A stretch of DNA of 64,000 nt from Paractinoplanes ovalisporus (GTDB lineage Bacteria; Actinomycetota; Actinomycetes; Mycobacteriales; Micromonosporaceae), in the NCBI RefSeq assembly GCF_016834655.1, contig NZ_JAENHP010000003.1:1-64000 (forward strand), written 5' to 3'. A program made the translations under genes and the position numbers. Of this stretch, positions 1-7,890 are shown piece by piece; positions within the stretch are counted from its first letter, which is position 1, and each line of letters opens with the position of its first letter. The notes below the pieces were generated by a model. That model was not told where the DNA came from, did no database searches, and worked only from the letters and a program-made list of their open reading frames with translations.

Positions 1-102
1 CGCATCCACACCGGCGCCGCGGACCTGCCACCAGCCGACTTCGAAACCCTGCACCAACCCAACAAACCCCGCCCTACCAGGACGGAAACCCAACCCATCT
101 AG
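1..102 (+). CDS. IS3-type transposase OrfB, C-terminal fragment (runs off the left edge)
   Basis: Frame 1 is open from the first base to TAG at 100-102. The 33 visible residues include a P-P-A-D-F-E stretch like the conserved C-terminal tail of IS3-family integrase-type transposases, followed by a basic, proline-rich end. The catalytic DDE core would be upstream of the window and cannot be judged. Its position immediately before an IS3-like terminal repeat supports the call. Confidence 0.5.
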   Translation, partial: RIHTGAADLPPADFETLHQPNKPRPTRTETQPI

Positions 103-127
103 CCGCTACCAAACCCGGGGCGGTTCA
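1..127 (+). mobile_element. Right end of an IS3-type insertion sequence
   Basis: The first 102 bases read as an open frame ending in TAG at 100-102, with the pattern I-H-T-G-A-A-D-L-P-P-A-D-F-E, which fits the C-terminus of an IS3-family OrfB transposase. About 25 nt later, bases 105-127 finish with CGGGGCGGTTCA. Read on the other strand this gives TGAACCGCCCCG, a terminal inverted repeat I recognise from actinobacterial IS3 elements. The rest of the element lies outside the window. Family assignment is by pattern recall, not by a search. Confidence 0.6.
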
Positions 128-140
128 TATGTCGCGCGCC

Positions 141-335
141 GGCGGTGCTCGCCGGTTGTTCGTTTTGCGCGTTGCGTGCGGTGAGTCGTGCGCGTGTGTG
201 TTCGTGCGTTGGTGGTGCTGGCCGGTTGTTCGTTTTGCGCGTTGCGTGCGGTGGGTCGTGCACGTGAGTGTTCGTGCGTCGGTGGAAGTTGCCGGGCGGT
301 CGTTTGCGTGCGGGGCGTCGTGGGCGGGCGTGTCG
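141..335. repeat. 70-bp tandem repeat, about 2.7 copies
   Basis: The block GCCGGTTGTTCGTTTTGCGC at 151 recurs exactly at 221, and a diverged copy (GCCGGGCGGTCGTTTGCGTG) starts at 291, giving a 70-bp period. Each unit also carries a GTCGTGxxCGTG...TTCGTGCGT segment. The array lies between the IS end and the hydrolase start at 381. It is open in more than one frame, but the translations only mirror the repeat, so I do not call a gene here. Confidence 0.85.
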
Positions 336-380
336 GTGACGCTCATTGGTTGCTCATTCGCTCAGGGGAGGGTGGGCGAC

Positions 381-1292
381 ATGGTTGAAGAACACAGGGT
401 GCGCGTTGACGACGGCGTGGAACTGTTCGTCCAGGTGCGCGGCAGTGGAAGTCCGATCGTGCTGCTTCACGGGTTTCCGCAGACCCATCTGATGTGGCGG
501 CACGTGGCTGAGGAGTTGGCCGCCGACCACACGGTGATCTGCCCGGACCTGCGCGGTTACGGGGCGAGCGACAAGCCGGCGGAAGCCTCGCCGGCGACCT
601 ACTCCAAGCGCACGATGGCCCGTGACGTCGTGCGTCTGGCCGGCGAGCTGGGGCACGAACGGTTCGCGCTGGCCGGGCATGACCGGGGTGCGCTGGTGGC
701 GATCCGGGCCGGGCTCGACCACCCCGAGCATGTGAGCCACCTGGCGTCGCTCGATGTGCTGCCGACGCTGGACATGTGGGACGTGATGCGCGGCGAGTCG
801 GCGGCGGTCGGCTTTCACCTCTACCTGATGGCGCAACCGCCGGGCCTGCCCGAGCGGATGATCGCCGCCACGGCCGACGAGTTCTTCGGCTACTTCCTCG
901 ACCTGTGGACGCGCGACCCGGCCGCGATCCCGCCCGAGGTGCGCGCCGAATACCTGGCCGCCTGCCGGGCCGCGGTGCCGTCGATCGTGGCCGACTACCG
1001 GGCGTCGGCCGGCATCGACGTCGAGCACGACCGTCTCGATCGGGCCGCCGGCCGCACCCTGTCCATGCCGGTGACCGTTCTTCAACAGGACTGGGGTGCG
1101 CAACTGGGCTTCGACGCCGCCGCTCTCTGGCGTGCGTGGGCGCCGGACCTGAAGCACATTCCGGTCTCGTGCGGCCACTTCATGGCCGAGGAAGCCCCCG
1201 GCCTGGTCGCCGGGGCGCTGCGCGACCTGATGGCGCGGGACGCCGAACGCGACCTGGCGGCGCGGCACACCGAACCGGTCGCCCTTCCCTGA
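381..1292 (+). CDS. Alpha/beta hydrolase, haloacetate dehalogenase/epoxide hydrolase type
   Basis: 303-aa cytoplasmic alpha/beta-fold hydrolase. The oxyanion-hole motif HGFPQ is near residue 30. The nucleophile elbow is G-H-D-R-G with Asp101 instead of Ser, and the likely catalytic His is His266 in the S-C-G-H-F motif. An Asp nucleophile plus D-L-R-G-Y-G-x-S-D-K-P is the signature of haloacetate dehalogenases and epoxide hydrolases, which hydrolyse C-halogen or epoxide bonds through an ester intermediate; the substrate cannot be read from sequence. The ATG at 381 was chosen because GGGGAGGG ends about 8 nt upstream. An in-frame extension back to 129 would only translate the upstream 70-bp repeat. 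It is monocistronic and the next gene has its own promoter. Confidence 0.85.
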   Translation: MVEEHRVRVDDGVELFVQVRGSGSPIVLLHGFPQTHLMWRHVAEELAADHTVICPDLRGYGASDKPAEASPATYSKRTMARDVVRLAGELGHERFALAGHDRGALVAIRAGLDHPEHVSHLASLDVLPTLDMWDVMRGESAAVGFHLYLMAQPPGLPERMIAATADEFFGYFLDLWTRDPAAIPPEVRAEYLAACRAAVPSIVADYRASAGIDVEHDRLDRAAGRTLSMPVTVLQQDWGAQLGFDAAALWRAWAPDLKHIPVSCGHFMAEEAPGLVAGALRDLMARDAERDLAARHTEPVALP

Positions 1293-1323
1293 CAATCCGG
1301 ACAATTCGGCTAGGGTGGCGGTC

Positions 1324-2283
1324 ATGCGCCGCAGTTCCGCCTTCTTCACGGCCCTGGTTACCGCCACCCTCCCGACCCTGCTGACCCCCGTCGCCGCCGC
1401 TCAGGCCTCCCCGCTCCCGGAGGACCGACTCGCCGGCGTCGGCTCACCGGCGTCGTCCGGGCGCGGCACGGCAGTGGCTCCGGCTTCGGCCGGCCCGGTC
1501 CGCATCGGCTCCCCAGCCGGCCCGACCGCAGCTCCGTCGCCGTCTCCCACCATGCAGGCGCCGGGCGACACGAGAGGGGCCGGCGGCTACAGCGAACTCC
1601 CGACAGCGCCGCAGTCCGTCCTGAACGGCGGCCGCCCCGCCAACGAGACCCCCGGAGGCGCCGCAGGTCCGGTCCCAGCGGGCGCGGCGGACCAGGCTCA
1701 GCCGGGTGCCGCAGGTCAGGCTTCCGCCGGAGCCATGACTCAAAGCCCAGCGGGCGGTCCAACTCAAAGCGCCGCCCCGGCCTACGGCGCCGGCGCCGCC
1801 CCGACCGGCCGCGTCCAGGAAGGCTCGGCGAGCGGTCGCGCGCCCAACCCGATCGACCTGGTCGGCCTCGACTTCCAGCTGATCAACGCGGCCAGCCACT
1901 GGTGCCTCACCTCGGGCATGACCGAACTGCCGTGCGCGACCTCCGACCCGTACCGCTGGCGCTTCCGCCCGGTCGACGTCACCGGCACGTTCGAGATCCT
2001 GAACGTGCGCACCAACACCTGCCTGACCATGCCCGGCGGCACCACAACGGACGGCGCCCGGGCCGGCCTGGCCCCCTGCGGCAACGTCGCGTCCCGGCGC
2101 TGGGAGTTGCGCGACTCCCTGGGCGAGACCGCCAAGGTCGTCAACACCCGCACCGGCAAGTGCCTCCAGGTCCAGAGCGGCGTGGCCGTCCAGGACTCCT
2201 GCGCCGGAACCCACGGAACCCGCCGCTGGACCGTCCGCGTGGTCGGCCTCCCGTTCCCCGGCATGACCGTCCGCCAGCGCTGA
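1324..2283 (+). CDS. Secreted protein with C-terminal ricin-type beta-trefoil lectin-like domain
   Basis: 319-aa predicted exported protein. Residues 1-28 form a signal peptide (basic start, hydrophobic core, A-A-A-Q-A end). Residues 30-175 are a low-complexity Ala/Gly/Pro/Ser linker of the wall-spanning kind. Residues 180-319 contain repeated units with W-C-L, N-T-C-L-T and G-K-C-L-Q motifs and paired cysteines, as in ricin B-lectin folds, which bind carbohydrate. No catalytic domain is visible, so it may be a lectin-like wall or polysaccharide binder. ATG 1324 is preceded by TAGGGT at 1311-1316 with a 7-nt gap, fitting a leaderless transcript. The domain assignment is moderately sure; the ligand is unknown. 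Confidence 0.7.
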   Translation: MRRSSAFFTALVTATLPTLLTPVAAAQASPLPEDRLAGVGSPASSGRGTAVAPASAGPVRIGSPAGPTAAPSPSPTMQAPGDTRGAGGYSELPTAPQSVLNGGRPANETPGGAAGPVPAGAADQAQPGAAGQASAGAMTQSPAGGPTQSAAPAYGAGAAPTGRVQEGSASGRAPNPIDLVGLDFQLINAASHWCLTSGMTELPCATSDPYRWRFRPVDVTGTFEILNVRTNTCLTMPGGTTTDGARAGLAPCGNVASRRWELRDSLGETAKVVNTRTGKCLQVQSGVAVQDSCAGTHGTRRWTVRVVGLPFPGMTVRQR

Positions 2284-2630
2284 CATCTGTGCCGAAGTAG
2301 TAGACCGGCCGCGGCTCGCCCCACTTCGACGACGCGGAAGCCGGCCCGTACGAACGCCGATCACGAGACCGCGTGGTAGTCGCCGATCGCCGCGACGTAG
2401 TGGATCCGCAGTTCCCGCCCGTTGGCCAGTCCTCGGCCGCGGCCCGGACCGGCTCCGAAAGTTCGTCGAACCCGTCGAGGATGACCAGCCCGCCGCGAGA
2501 GCGCTGAGCAGCCGGCGCCGGCGCAGTCCGGGCTTGTCGTCGTGTCTCCACCACCCTGGTCGAGAATCTCTTGAGGTCGCTGCTCGCTGTCCACCTGTCG
2601 CCGGTGGGGGCGGGCCGGCGGGACCATGCC
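2284..2630 (-). pseudogene. Degenerate remnant with a NACHT/STAND-like Walker B motif
   Basis: This gene-poor stretch holds fragments of minus-strand coding sequence in shifting frames. One frame, about 2430-2500, reads G-G-L-V-I-L-D-G-F-D-E-L-S-E, which matches the extended Walker B of NACHT NTPases (compare F-V-I-I-D-G-V-D-E-L in the intact gene at 31958-34750). Just downstream a different frame reads R-E-L-R-I-H-Y-V-A-A-I-G-D-Y-H-A-V-S before a stop at 2361, and a third gives a G-F-R-V-V-E-V-G piece. No start, Walker A or continuous frame is present, so it looks like debris of one or more lost genes. Confidence 0.35.
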
Positions 2631-2754
2631 GCCCGACGACCGTCAGTCTTGCAAGATTTCCTGGCACCCGCGGGGGATGGCGCTGACGCGGGTGGATTCG
2701 ATGTGATGAGATGCGTCCTTCTCTTCCCGGCCGACGGAGTGGAACGGGTCGCCC

Positions 2755-4026
2755 ATGCGCCGCGCCTTACTTGCCACGCTTGCCGTGGGCGTTCTGCTGC
2801 TCACCACCGGACTGGTTGTCTCGCGACCCGAACGACCCCGCACGGCCATCTCGGCCGGAGCGGCGGGGGCGTCCGCCGCCAACGCCGGCCCCCTGACCCC
2901 GTACGAGAAAGCAGTTGCCTCTCTTCGGGAACACTCGAAGGCGCTCATCGGTGGGGACGAGCAAGGCTGGCTGGCCGCCGTCGACGGGCCGCTGAAAGCT
3001 CGCTACCGCGCCATGTTCCGGTCGCTGCGGGCCCTCGACGTCACGCGCTTCGACTACGCGGCGGGCATCGGTCAGCCGGTCGCGGGCAAGCCCACCTCGG
3101 TCTCGTTCCGGGCCGAGGTGTCCTACTGCCTCGGCACCGACATGTGCCCGGACAAGGCGGGCAGCGACTGGCAGAAACCGCCCCGGATCGAGCAGAAGCT
3201 CACCCTGCGGCCGGTCGGCGGGCGTTACGTGATCAGCGCCGCGGGGCCGGGACCCAGTGACGACCCGCGAAGGCCGGCGCCGTGGGAGAACGGGGAACTG
3301 GTCGCGTTGCGGGGGACCCGGGTCACGTTGTTCGCGGCCCCGGCGCAGCGGCGCTATCTGAGCCAGGTGCTGCCGGTGGCCGAGGCGGCCGCGAAGATCG
3401 ACGACCGGTTCGCGGCGATGATCGGGACGCCGCAGTCGCGCTACCGGATCTATCTGGCCGGCGAGTCGCAGTGGCGCCGCTGGTACGGCGGTGAGGAGGA
3501 CGACTGGGCGATCGGCCTGGCCATCCCGCTCAACATGTACGGCATCGACGTGATGCTGCGGATGAAGGAGCTCGAGGACGACCCGGTCATGCTGCGCGTC
3601 GCCCTGCAGCACGAGCTCGGCCATGTCGTCACGCTCTCCGGCGCCTACCGGGCCGACGCCGCCGAGGACACCTGGCTGAGCGAGGGCATCGCCGAATACA
3701 TCGGCTGGTCGCCGGTCAGCGCGGCCCGGAGCCTGCGGCGCGGCAGCGTGCGGTGGCAGCTGAACCGGGAGAAGGCCACCTCGATGATCCCCAAGCAACC
3801 GGGGCCGGACGACTCGCCGCGTACGGGCGACGCGTTCTACGGCCTGAGCCACCTCGCGGTCGACTGCATGGCGAAGAAGTACGGCGACACCCGGCTGTTC
3901 ACCTTCGTGCGCCTGGTGCTGACCCAGGACAACGAGCTGGATCAGGCCTCCCGCGACGCGTACGGGGTCCCGTTCGCCACGGTCGACCGGGCGTGCGTGA
4001 GGTGGGTCCGCCGGCAGGTGCTATAG
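2755..4026 (+). CDS. Secreted HExxH zinc metalloprotease-like protein
   Basis: 423-aa protein with an N-terminal signal peptide or anchor (residues 3-23, R-R followed by a strongly hydrophobic segment) and a Ser/Ala/Gly-rich stretch after it. The C-terminal half contains H286-E-L-G-H290 and, 20-24 residues on, W-L-S-E-G-I-A-E-Y with Glu310/Glu314. This gluzincin arrangement (HExxH plus downstream Glu) implies a zinc peptidase acting outside the membrane. The N-terminal part (residues 40-170) resembles no family I can name. ATG 2755 directly precedes the signal peptide. The next gene starts 7 nt after its stop, but an apparent -10 (TATAGC at 4022-4027) suggests independent expression. Confidence 0.75.
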   Translation: MRRALLATLAVGVLLLTTGLVVSRPERPRTAISAGAAGASAANAGPLTPYEKAVASLREHSKALIGGDEQGWLAAVDGPLKARYRAMFRSLRALDVTRFDYAAGIGQPVAGKPTSVSFRAEVSYCLGTDMCPDKAGSDWQKPPRIEQKLTLRPVGGRYVISAAGPGPSDDPRRPAPWENGELVALRGTRVTLFAAPAQRRYLSQVLPVAEAAAKIDDRFAAMIGTPQSRYRIYLAGESQWRRWYGGEEDDWAIGLAIPLNMYGIDVMLRMKELEDDPVMLRVALQHELGHVVTLSGAYRADAAEDTWLSEGIAEYIGWSPVSAARSLRRGSVRWQLNREKATSMIPKQPGPDDSPRTGDAFYGLSHLAVDCMAKKYGDTRLFTFVRLVLTQDNELDQASRDAYGVPFATVDRACVRWVRRQVL

Positions 4027-4033
4027 CTGAGGC

Positions 4034-5035
4034 ATGCTGGTTGACTTCGCCGCCGACGTCGCGGCCACACCGATCCAGGTCGAGGCGGCCGCGGTGGCCG
4101 CCGAGAAGGACGGGTACGACGGGTTCGGCGCCGCCGAGACCCGGCACGACGTCTTCACCGCCCTCACCCTGGCCGCCCGCGCCACCGAACGCATCACGCT
4201 GCAGTCGGCCATCGCGGTCGCGTTCGCGCGCAACCCGATGACCGTGGCCACGCTCGCCAACGACCTTCAGCTGATCAGCGAAGGCCGTTTCCAGCTGGGC
4301 CTGGGTTCGCAGGTGCAGGCCCACATCGAGCGCCGTTTCGCGATGCCGTGGGGCAAGCCGGCCGCCCGCATGGAGGAGTTCGTGCGGGCGGTCCGGGCCG
4401 TCTGGACGGCGTGGGGCGGCGAGCGGCTGGCGTTCCGGGGCGAGTTCTACCGGCACACACTGATGACCGACTTCTTCAACCCGGGCCCCAACCCGTACGG
4501 GAACCCGGAGATCTTTGTCGCCGCGGTGGGCGAGAAGATGACGCGGACCGCGGGACGCGTCGCCGACGGCCTGCTCGTGCATCCGCTGACCAGCGCCGCC
4601 TACCTGGCTGAGAAGACCCGCCCGGCGTTGCGGGAGGCCCGCGGCGGCAGCCTCGACGACTTCACGGTCTGCCTGTCGCCCATGGTCGTGCTCGGCGAGG
4701 ACGAGGCCGCCCGGTCGAAGGCCGAGCAGGCGGTCAAGGGTCAGATCGCCTTCTACGCCTCCACGCCCGCTTATCGAGCGGTGCTCGACATGCACGGCTG
4801 GGGTGAACTGGCCGACCGGCTCAACTCCCTGTCGCGCCGGCAGGCCTGGGGTGAGATGACCGCGCTGATCAGCGACGACGTGCTCGATACGTTCGCCGTG
4901 GTGGGGGCGCAGGGGGCCCGGGAGCGGTTCGGCAAGCTCGTCGACCGGATCTCGCTCTATACGCCCTACGAGGTCGACCCGGCGCTCAAGGCGGCCGCGG
5001 CGAGCTCGTTGTCCAGGGTCGCGACCGAGCCCTGA
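4034..5035 (+). CDS. F420-dependent LLM-class (TIGR03617-like) oxidoreductase
   Basis: 333-aa luciferase-like monooxygenase-fold protein. The start M-L-V-D-F-A, the A-A-E-T-R-H-D segment, the N-D-L-Q-L-I-S-E-G-R-F-Q-L-G-L-G-S-Q motif and G-R-V-A-D-G-L-L-V-H-P are typical of the actinobacterial TIGR03617 group, which binds deazaflavin F420 (or FMN) in a TIM barrel; the substrate is unknown. TATAGC at 4022-4027 lies 6 nt before the ATG, so a leaderless mRNA is likely. Its 3' end overlaps the convergent hydrolase gene by 70 bp (4966-5035), a long antisense overlap. Confidence 0.85.
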   Translation: MLVDFAADVAATPIQVEAAAVAAEKDGYDGFGAAETRHDVFTALTLAARATERITLQSAIAVAFARNPMTVATLANDLQLISEGRFQLGLGSQVQAHIERRFAMPWGKPAARMEEFVRAVRAVWTAWGGERLAFRGEFYRHTLMTDFFNPGPNPYGNPEIFVAAVGEKMTRTAGRVADGLLVHPLTSAAYLAEKTRPALREARGGSLDDFTVCLSPMVVLGEDEAARSKAEQAVKGQIAFYASTPAYRAVLDMHGWGELADRLNSLSRRQAWGEMTALISDDVLDTFAVVGAQGARERFGKLVDRISLYTPYEVDPALKAAAASSLSRVATEP

Positions 5036-5901
5036 GCCGCCGCCGCTTCCAGGCCCGGCCGGCCGCCGTAGAGGCTCCAGCGCAGGAACGCCGCGCTGAC
5101 CGTGGTGAGCGGGGCGCCGGAGATCTGATGGCCGCCCTCGGTGACCGACAGCATGGCCCGTGACCACGGGATCGCCTCGTAGACGGTGCGGGCCGCGTCG
5201 TACCGGACCGAGGTGTCCTGGCGGCCGTGCACCATCAGCATGGCCGCGGGCGGGCCGGTGAACGGCGTACCGAGGAAATCGGTTCCGGAGACCAGGATGC
5301 CCGCCTTGAGCCGCTGGTCGCGGTGGGCGCTGAACAGGCCGGCGGTGGTGATGCCGCCGCCCGAGTGCCCGGCCGCGGCCAGCCGTGCGGTGTCGAGGCG
5401 GCCGCGCAGGGGACCGCTGCCGGAGGTGTTGCGGGCGACGATCTGGGTGAGCACCTCGGACGCGTCCTCGGGCTGGTTGACCAGGTCGTACGCGTTGAAC
5501 CGGGACGTGCCGGTCGCGGTGTGCGGATAGCGCGGGGCCGCCACCACGAAGCCGGCCAGGGCCCAGCCGGCGAGCAGTTCCGCGTAGTCGTCGGGCTGCG
5601 CGTGCAACCCGTGGCTGAACAGCACCACCGGGTAGGGGCCGGGTCCCACCGGATACCAGACCTCGGTCGGCAGGGCCCGGCCGTCGCGCGCGAACGAGAA
5701 GTTGTGGCGCGCGACGGTCCGGACGGCGCCCGGCGACTGTCCCGCTTGCGGCACGTACGGCGTCACCGTGCGCGCCACCAGCGTCGAGTTCTTGACCGAG
5801 GACAGGACGGTCCGCTCGGCGGCCGACGCCTGTCCCGCCTTCACCGCGAGTCCACCGGCCGCGGCGGCCGACATGCTGAGCAACAGGGTTCGTCTACGCA
5901 C
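4966..5901 (-). CDS. Exported alpha/beta hydrolase (chlorophyllase/PAF-acetylhydrolase type)
   Basis: About 311 aa. With the GTG at 5901 the N-terminus reads V-R-R-R-T-L-L-L-S-M followed by an Ala/Gly-rich hydrophobic stretch, fitting a twin-arginine signal peptide. An ATG at 5874 would lose the arginines. The hydrolase core has the F-S-H-G-L oxyanion motif, G-H-S-G-G-G as the nucleophile elbow (Ser near residue 180), M-V-H-G-R-Q-D-T carrying the acid, and G-G-H for the catalytic His. It probably cleaves an ester or amide outside the cell. It is convergent with, and overlaps by 70 bp, the LLM oxidoreductase. Substrate unknown. Confidence 0.78.
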   Translation of the reverse strand: MRRRTLLLSMSAAAAGGLAVKAGQASAAERTVLSSVKNSTLVARTVTPYVPQAGQSPGAVRTVARHNFSFARDGRALPTEVWYPVGPGPYPVVLFSHGLHAQPDDYAELLAGWALAGFVVAAPRYPHTATGTSRFNAYDLVNQPEDASEVLTQIVARNTSGSGPLRGRLDTARLAAAGHSGGGITTAGLFSAHRDQRLKAGILVSGTDFLGTPFTGPPAAMLMVHGRQDTSVRYDAARTVYEAIPWSRAMLSVTEGGHQISGAPLTTVSAAFLRWSLYGGRPGLEAAAAQGSVATLDNELAAAALSAGSTS

Positions 5902-5941
5902 CGGCCCTACGCTGCCGCAGGTTTCTGTGCGCGGCCTATGG

Positions 5942-6319
5942 TCAGGCTGTGACCTCGATCGAATCGACCCGGTTCGGATAGAACGCCACGTGGTCCTTGA
6001 TCTCGGCCACGGCCGGCCGGGGGTTCTCGTAGACCCAGATGGCGTCGACCGCCTTGTCGCCGCCGGACGGGATCGAGTAGTAGCTCGCGTCGCCCTTGTA
6101 CGGGCAGTAGGTCGTCGTCTCCGTACGTTCCAGCAGCGACTGGTCGACGTCGGTGAGCGGGATGTACGGCACGGCCGGGTAGTTCGCCTCCTGCAGGGAG
6201 AGCGCGTTGCGCGTGTCGGCGACCACCTTGCCACCCGCCTTGACCACGATGTGCGCCTCGCTCGGCGTGATCGTGATCGGGTGGTCGGGGCCGGGTTCCA
6301 GCACGGGACGATCGGACAT
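5942..6319 (-). CDS. DUF427 domain protein
   Basis: 125 aa, the full length of a single-domain DUF427 protein. The hallmarks are I-T-I-T-P-S-E-A-H-I near residue 15, the E-x-x-Y-P-x-V-P-Y-I-P segment, and T-x-Y-C-P-Y-K-G-D-A-S-Y-Y near residues 65-82. These small beta-rich proteins are common in actinobacteria and fungi and have no settled function. Its ATG at 6319 has a purine-rich GAGGAGAC site just upstream. It precedes the Tat hydrolase on the same strand by 40 bp, so the two may be co-transcribed. Confidence 0.85.
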   Translation of the reverse strand: MSDRPVLEPGPDHPITITPSEAHIVVKAGGKVVADTRNALSLQEANYPAVPYIPLTDVDQSLLERTETTTYCPYKGDASYYSIPSGGDKAVDAIWVYENPRPAVAEIKDHVAFYPNRVDSIEVTA

Positions 6320-6551
6320 GATGTCTCCTCAGGTGTCTGCGGTCTGCTCTCGGATCAATCCGCTCTCGCACACCACCATTCCCGCTGTGCGTGGCGCATA
6401 CCGCGGGTGCCGCGTCAGCCCTGCCCCGGTATTCGGGACCTATATCCATCCCTACCTCAACCGAACGGTCCAAAGGCCGTGATTGCCGCATGCCGGGCGA
6501 TGCGGCGTGGTGATCTGACAGGGCACAAATCGGCTCGAGGAAGGGTGAACC

Positions 6552-6947
6552 ATGAAAGCGGCAACGCGGATTCTGACACTCGCCGGACTGAGCCTGATGA
6601 CGGGCGCGACGCTCGGGGCTGCTCCGGCCATGGCGTCGACATCCGCACCAGACCCAGCGGCCCGCACGGCCACGACCACGGCTGACCAGCCGCGTCGCGA
6701 CCGTGAATGGACCGTCGGTTACTACGATTCACGGCGCGAATGCGAGTGGATCGGCCGCGTCGGTGAACGTCGCGACCGGTGGGACGACTACGACTGCGAC
6801 TTCGTCCGGTGGGGTCGTCACCGCGGCGACTGGGAGCTGTCGGTCTCGCGGGACCGTGACTGGCGTGACCGCGACAACGACCGTGACCGCGGCCGTGACC
6901 ACGACGACGATCGCGGCCCGGGCGACGACGACAACCGTCAGCGCTGA
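6552..6947 (+). CDS. Small secreted Arg/Asp-rich protein
   Basis: 131 aa. A signal peptide spans residues 1-29 (ending A-P-A-M-A-S). The mature part has a short ordered-looking region with two cysteines (R-E-C-E-W and Y-D-C-D-F) that could form a disulfide. It is followed by about 40 residues made almost only of Arg, Asp, Asn and His in R-D-R-D repeats. A GAGGAAGGGTGAACC ribosome site precedes the ATG, and a strong hairpin terminator follows 12 nt after the stop, so it is a complete single-gene unit. I recognise no family. The mixed-charge tail suggests metal, polyanion or surface binding, but that is inference. Confidence 0.7.
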   Translation: MKAATRILTLAGLSLMTGATLGAAPAMASTSAPDPAARTATTTADQPRRDREWTVGYYDSRRECEWIGRVGERRDRWDDYDCDFVRWGRHRGDWELSVSRDRDWRDRDNDRDRGRDHDDDRGPGDDDNRQR

Positions 6948-6959
6948 GAACTGAAAGCC

Positions 6960-6986
6960 AGGCCACACCCGCTCCGGGTGTGGCCT
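6960..6986 (+). terminator. Hairpin terminator after the Arg/Asp-rich protein gene
   Basis: AGGCCACACCC (6960-6970), loop GCTCC, then GGGTGTGGCCT (6976-6986) form a perfect 11-bp stem. The T-run is short, as is usual in high-GC actinobacteria. Confidence 0.85.
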
Positions 6987-7003
6987 GACGCTATTTTCGA
7001 TCA

Positions 7004-7468
7004 ATGAGCAATCCCGCCGAAGCCGCCGCCACCTCGCTGGGCCTGGCCGTCAAGCTGCTGAGCCACGGCCCGGTCAGCAGCGTCGAAGAGGCCGCCGCGG
7101 CCCAGGGCGTCGAGGTCCGCGACCTGGTGAAGACCCTGGTGGTGCGTCGCGCCGACGACGACTACGTGTTCGTGCTGGTCCCCGGCGACCGGTCGATCTC
7201 CTGGCCCAAGCTGCGGGCGCTGCTCGGCGTCAACCGGCTGTCGATGCCCGACGCGGCCACGGCCAAGGCGGCCACCGGCTACGAGCGCGGCACCATCACC
7301 CCGTTCGGCTCGGCGCGGGCGTGGCCGGTGATCGCGGATTCCCGTACGGCGGGAAGGACGATCAACCTCGGGGCCGGTGAACGCGGCGTGGGCCTGCAGG
7401 TGCCGGCCGACGAGGCGGTGGCGGCGCTCGGCGGCCGGTTCGCTGACGTGACCGAGGCCGTGGGGTAG
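7004..7468 (+). CDS. YbaK/ProX-type aminoacyl-tRNA deacylase
   Basis: 154 aa, a single YbaK/EbsC domain of normal length. Members hydrolyse mischarged tRNAs (for example Cys-tRNA-Pro) in trans. Visible marks are the D-L-V-K-T-L-V-V segment holding the conserved Lys (about residue 43), V-P-G-D-R-S-I-S, G-Y-E-R-G-T-I-T-P-F-G near residues 89-99 and the G-A-G-E-R-G-V-G-L near the C-terminus. A TATTTT box at 6992-6997, 6 nt before the ATG, indicates leaderless expression. Which tRNA it edits cannot be read from the sequence. Confidence 0.85.
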   Translation: MSNPAEAAATSLGLAVKLLSHGPVSSVEEAAAAQGVEVRDLVKTLVVRRADDDYVFVLVPGDRSISWPKLRALLGVNRLSMPDAATAKAATGYERGTITPFGSARAWPVIADSRTAGRTINLGAGERGVGLQVPADEAVAALGGRFADVTEAVG

Positions 7469-7478
7469 GTTTCGTCGC

Positions 7479-7826
7479 GTGACGAGCGAAGCGATCCAGC
7501 CCGACGTTCCCCCTTCCGGCACCGGCTGCGTCGAGTGCCTCGACAACGGCGGGTGGTGGTTCCACCTGCGACGCTGCGCCCAGTGCGGGCACATCGGCTG
7601 CTGCGACACCTCACCGGCCCAGCACGCCACCGCCCACTGGCGCGAGACCGGCCACCCGGTCATCCAGTCGTTCGAGCCGGGTGAGGACTGGTTCTGGGAC
7701 TTCTCGACCGAGGAGGCGGCGAACGGCCCGAAGCTGGCGCCCGCCGACAGCCGGCCGTCCGACCAGCCCGTCCCGGGCCCGGCCGGTTCCGTCCCCGACG
7801 ACTGGCGCACGAAACTCAACCGCTGA
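7479..7826 (+). CDS. UBP-type zinc finger protein
   Basis: 115 aa. The N-terminal two-thirds carries the Cys/His set of a ZnF-UBP domain: C17, C20, C33, C36, C41, H49, H53 and H59, with G-C-x-x-C, R-C-x-x-C-G-H-I-G-C-C-D and H-W-x-x-T-G-H-P. In eukaryotes this fold binds free ubiquitin C-termini. Bacterial stand-alone copies are widespread in actinobacteria and of unknown role. The C-terminus is Pro-rich and probably disordered. The GTG start at 7479 follows TAGGTT (7466-7471) by 7 nt. A hairpin terminator follows the gene. Confidence 0.82.
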   Translation: MTSEAIQPDVPPSGTGCVECLDNGGWWFHLRRCAQCGHIGCCDTSPAQHATAHWRETGHPVIQSFEPGEDWFWDFSTEEAANGPKLAPADSRPSDQPVPGPAGSVPDDWRTKLNR

Positions 7827-7832
7827 GAGCAG

Positions 7833-7852
7833 GCCACCGGCCGTCCGGTGGC
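7833..7852 (+). terminator. Hairpin after the zinc-finger gene
   Basis: GCCACCGG, loop CCGT, CCGGTGGC: a perfect 8-bp stem 7 nt after the stop codon. Confidence 0.7.
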
Positions 7853-7890
7853 TGTCGTGGCGTGGGCGGGATCCTCGATAGCGTCGTCCG

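Noticed and set aside
125..346. 73-codon minus-strand frame over the 70-bp repeats
   Set aside because: The translation repeats with the DNA period (TTHRTQRAKRT-type units) and has no ribosome site.
1357..4026. Many long antisense frames (for example opposite the HExxH protein gene and putA)
   Set aside because: Extra long frames are normal shadows in GC-rich genes; they lack starts, ribosome sites and recognisable domains.
6320..6551. Riboswitch in the leader of the Arg/Asp-rich protein gene
   Set aside because: Only a short hairpin (GCCGCATG...CATGCGGC-like) is seen; no known aptamer consensus could be recognised.
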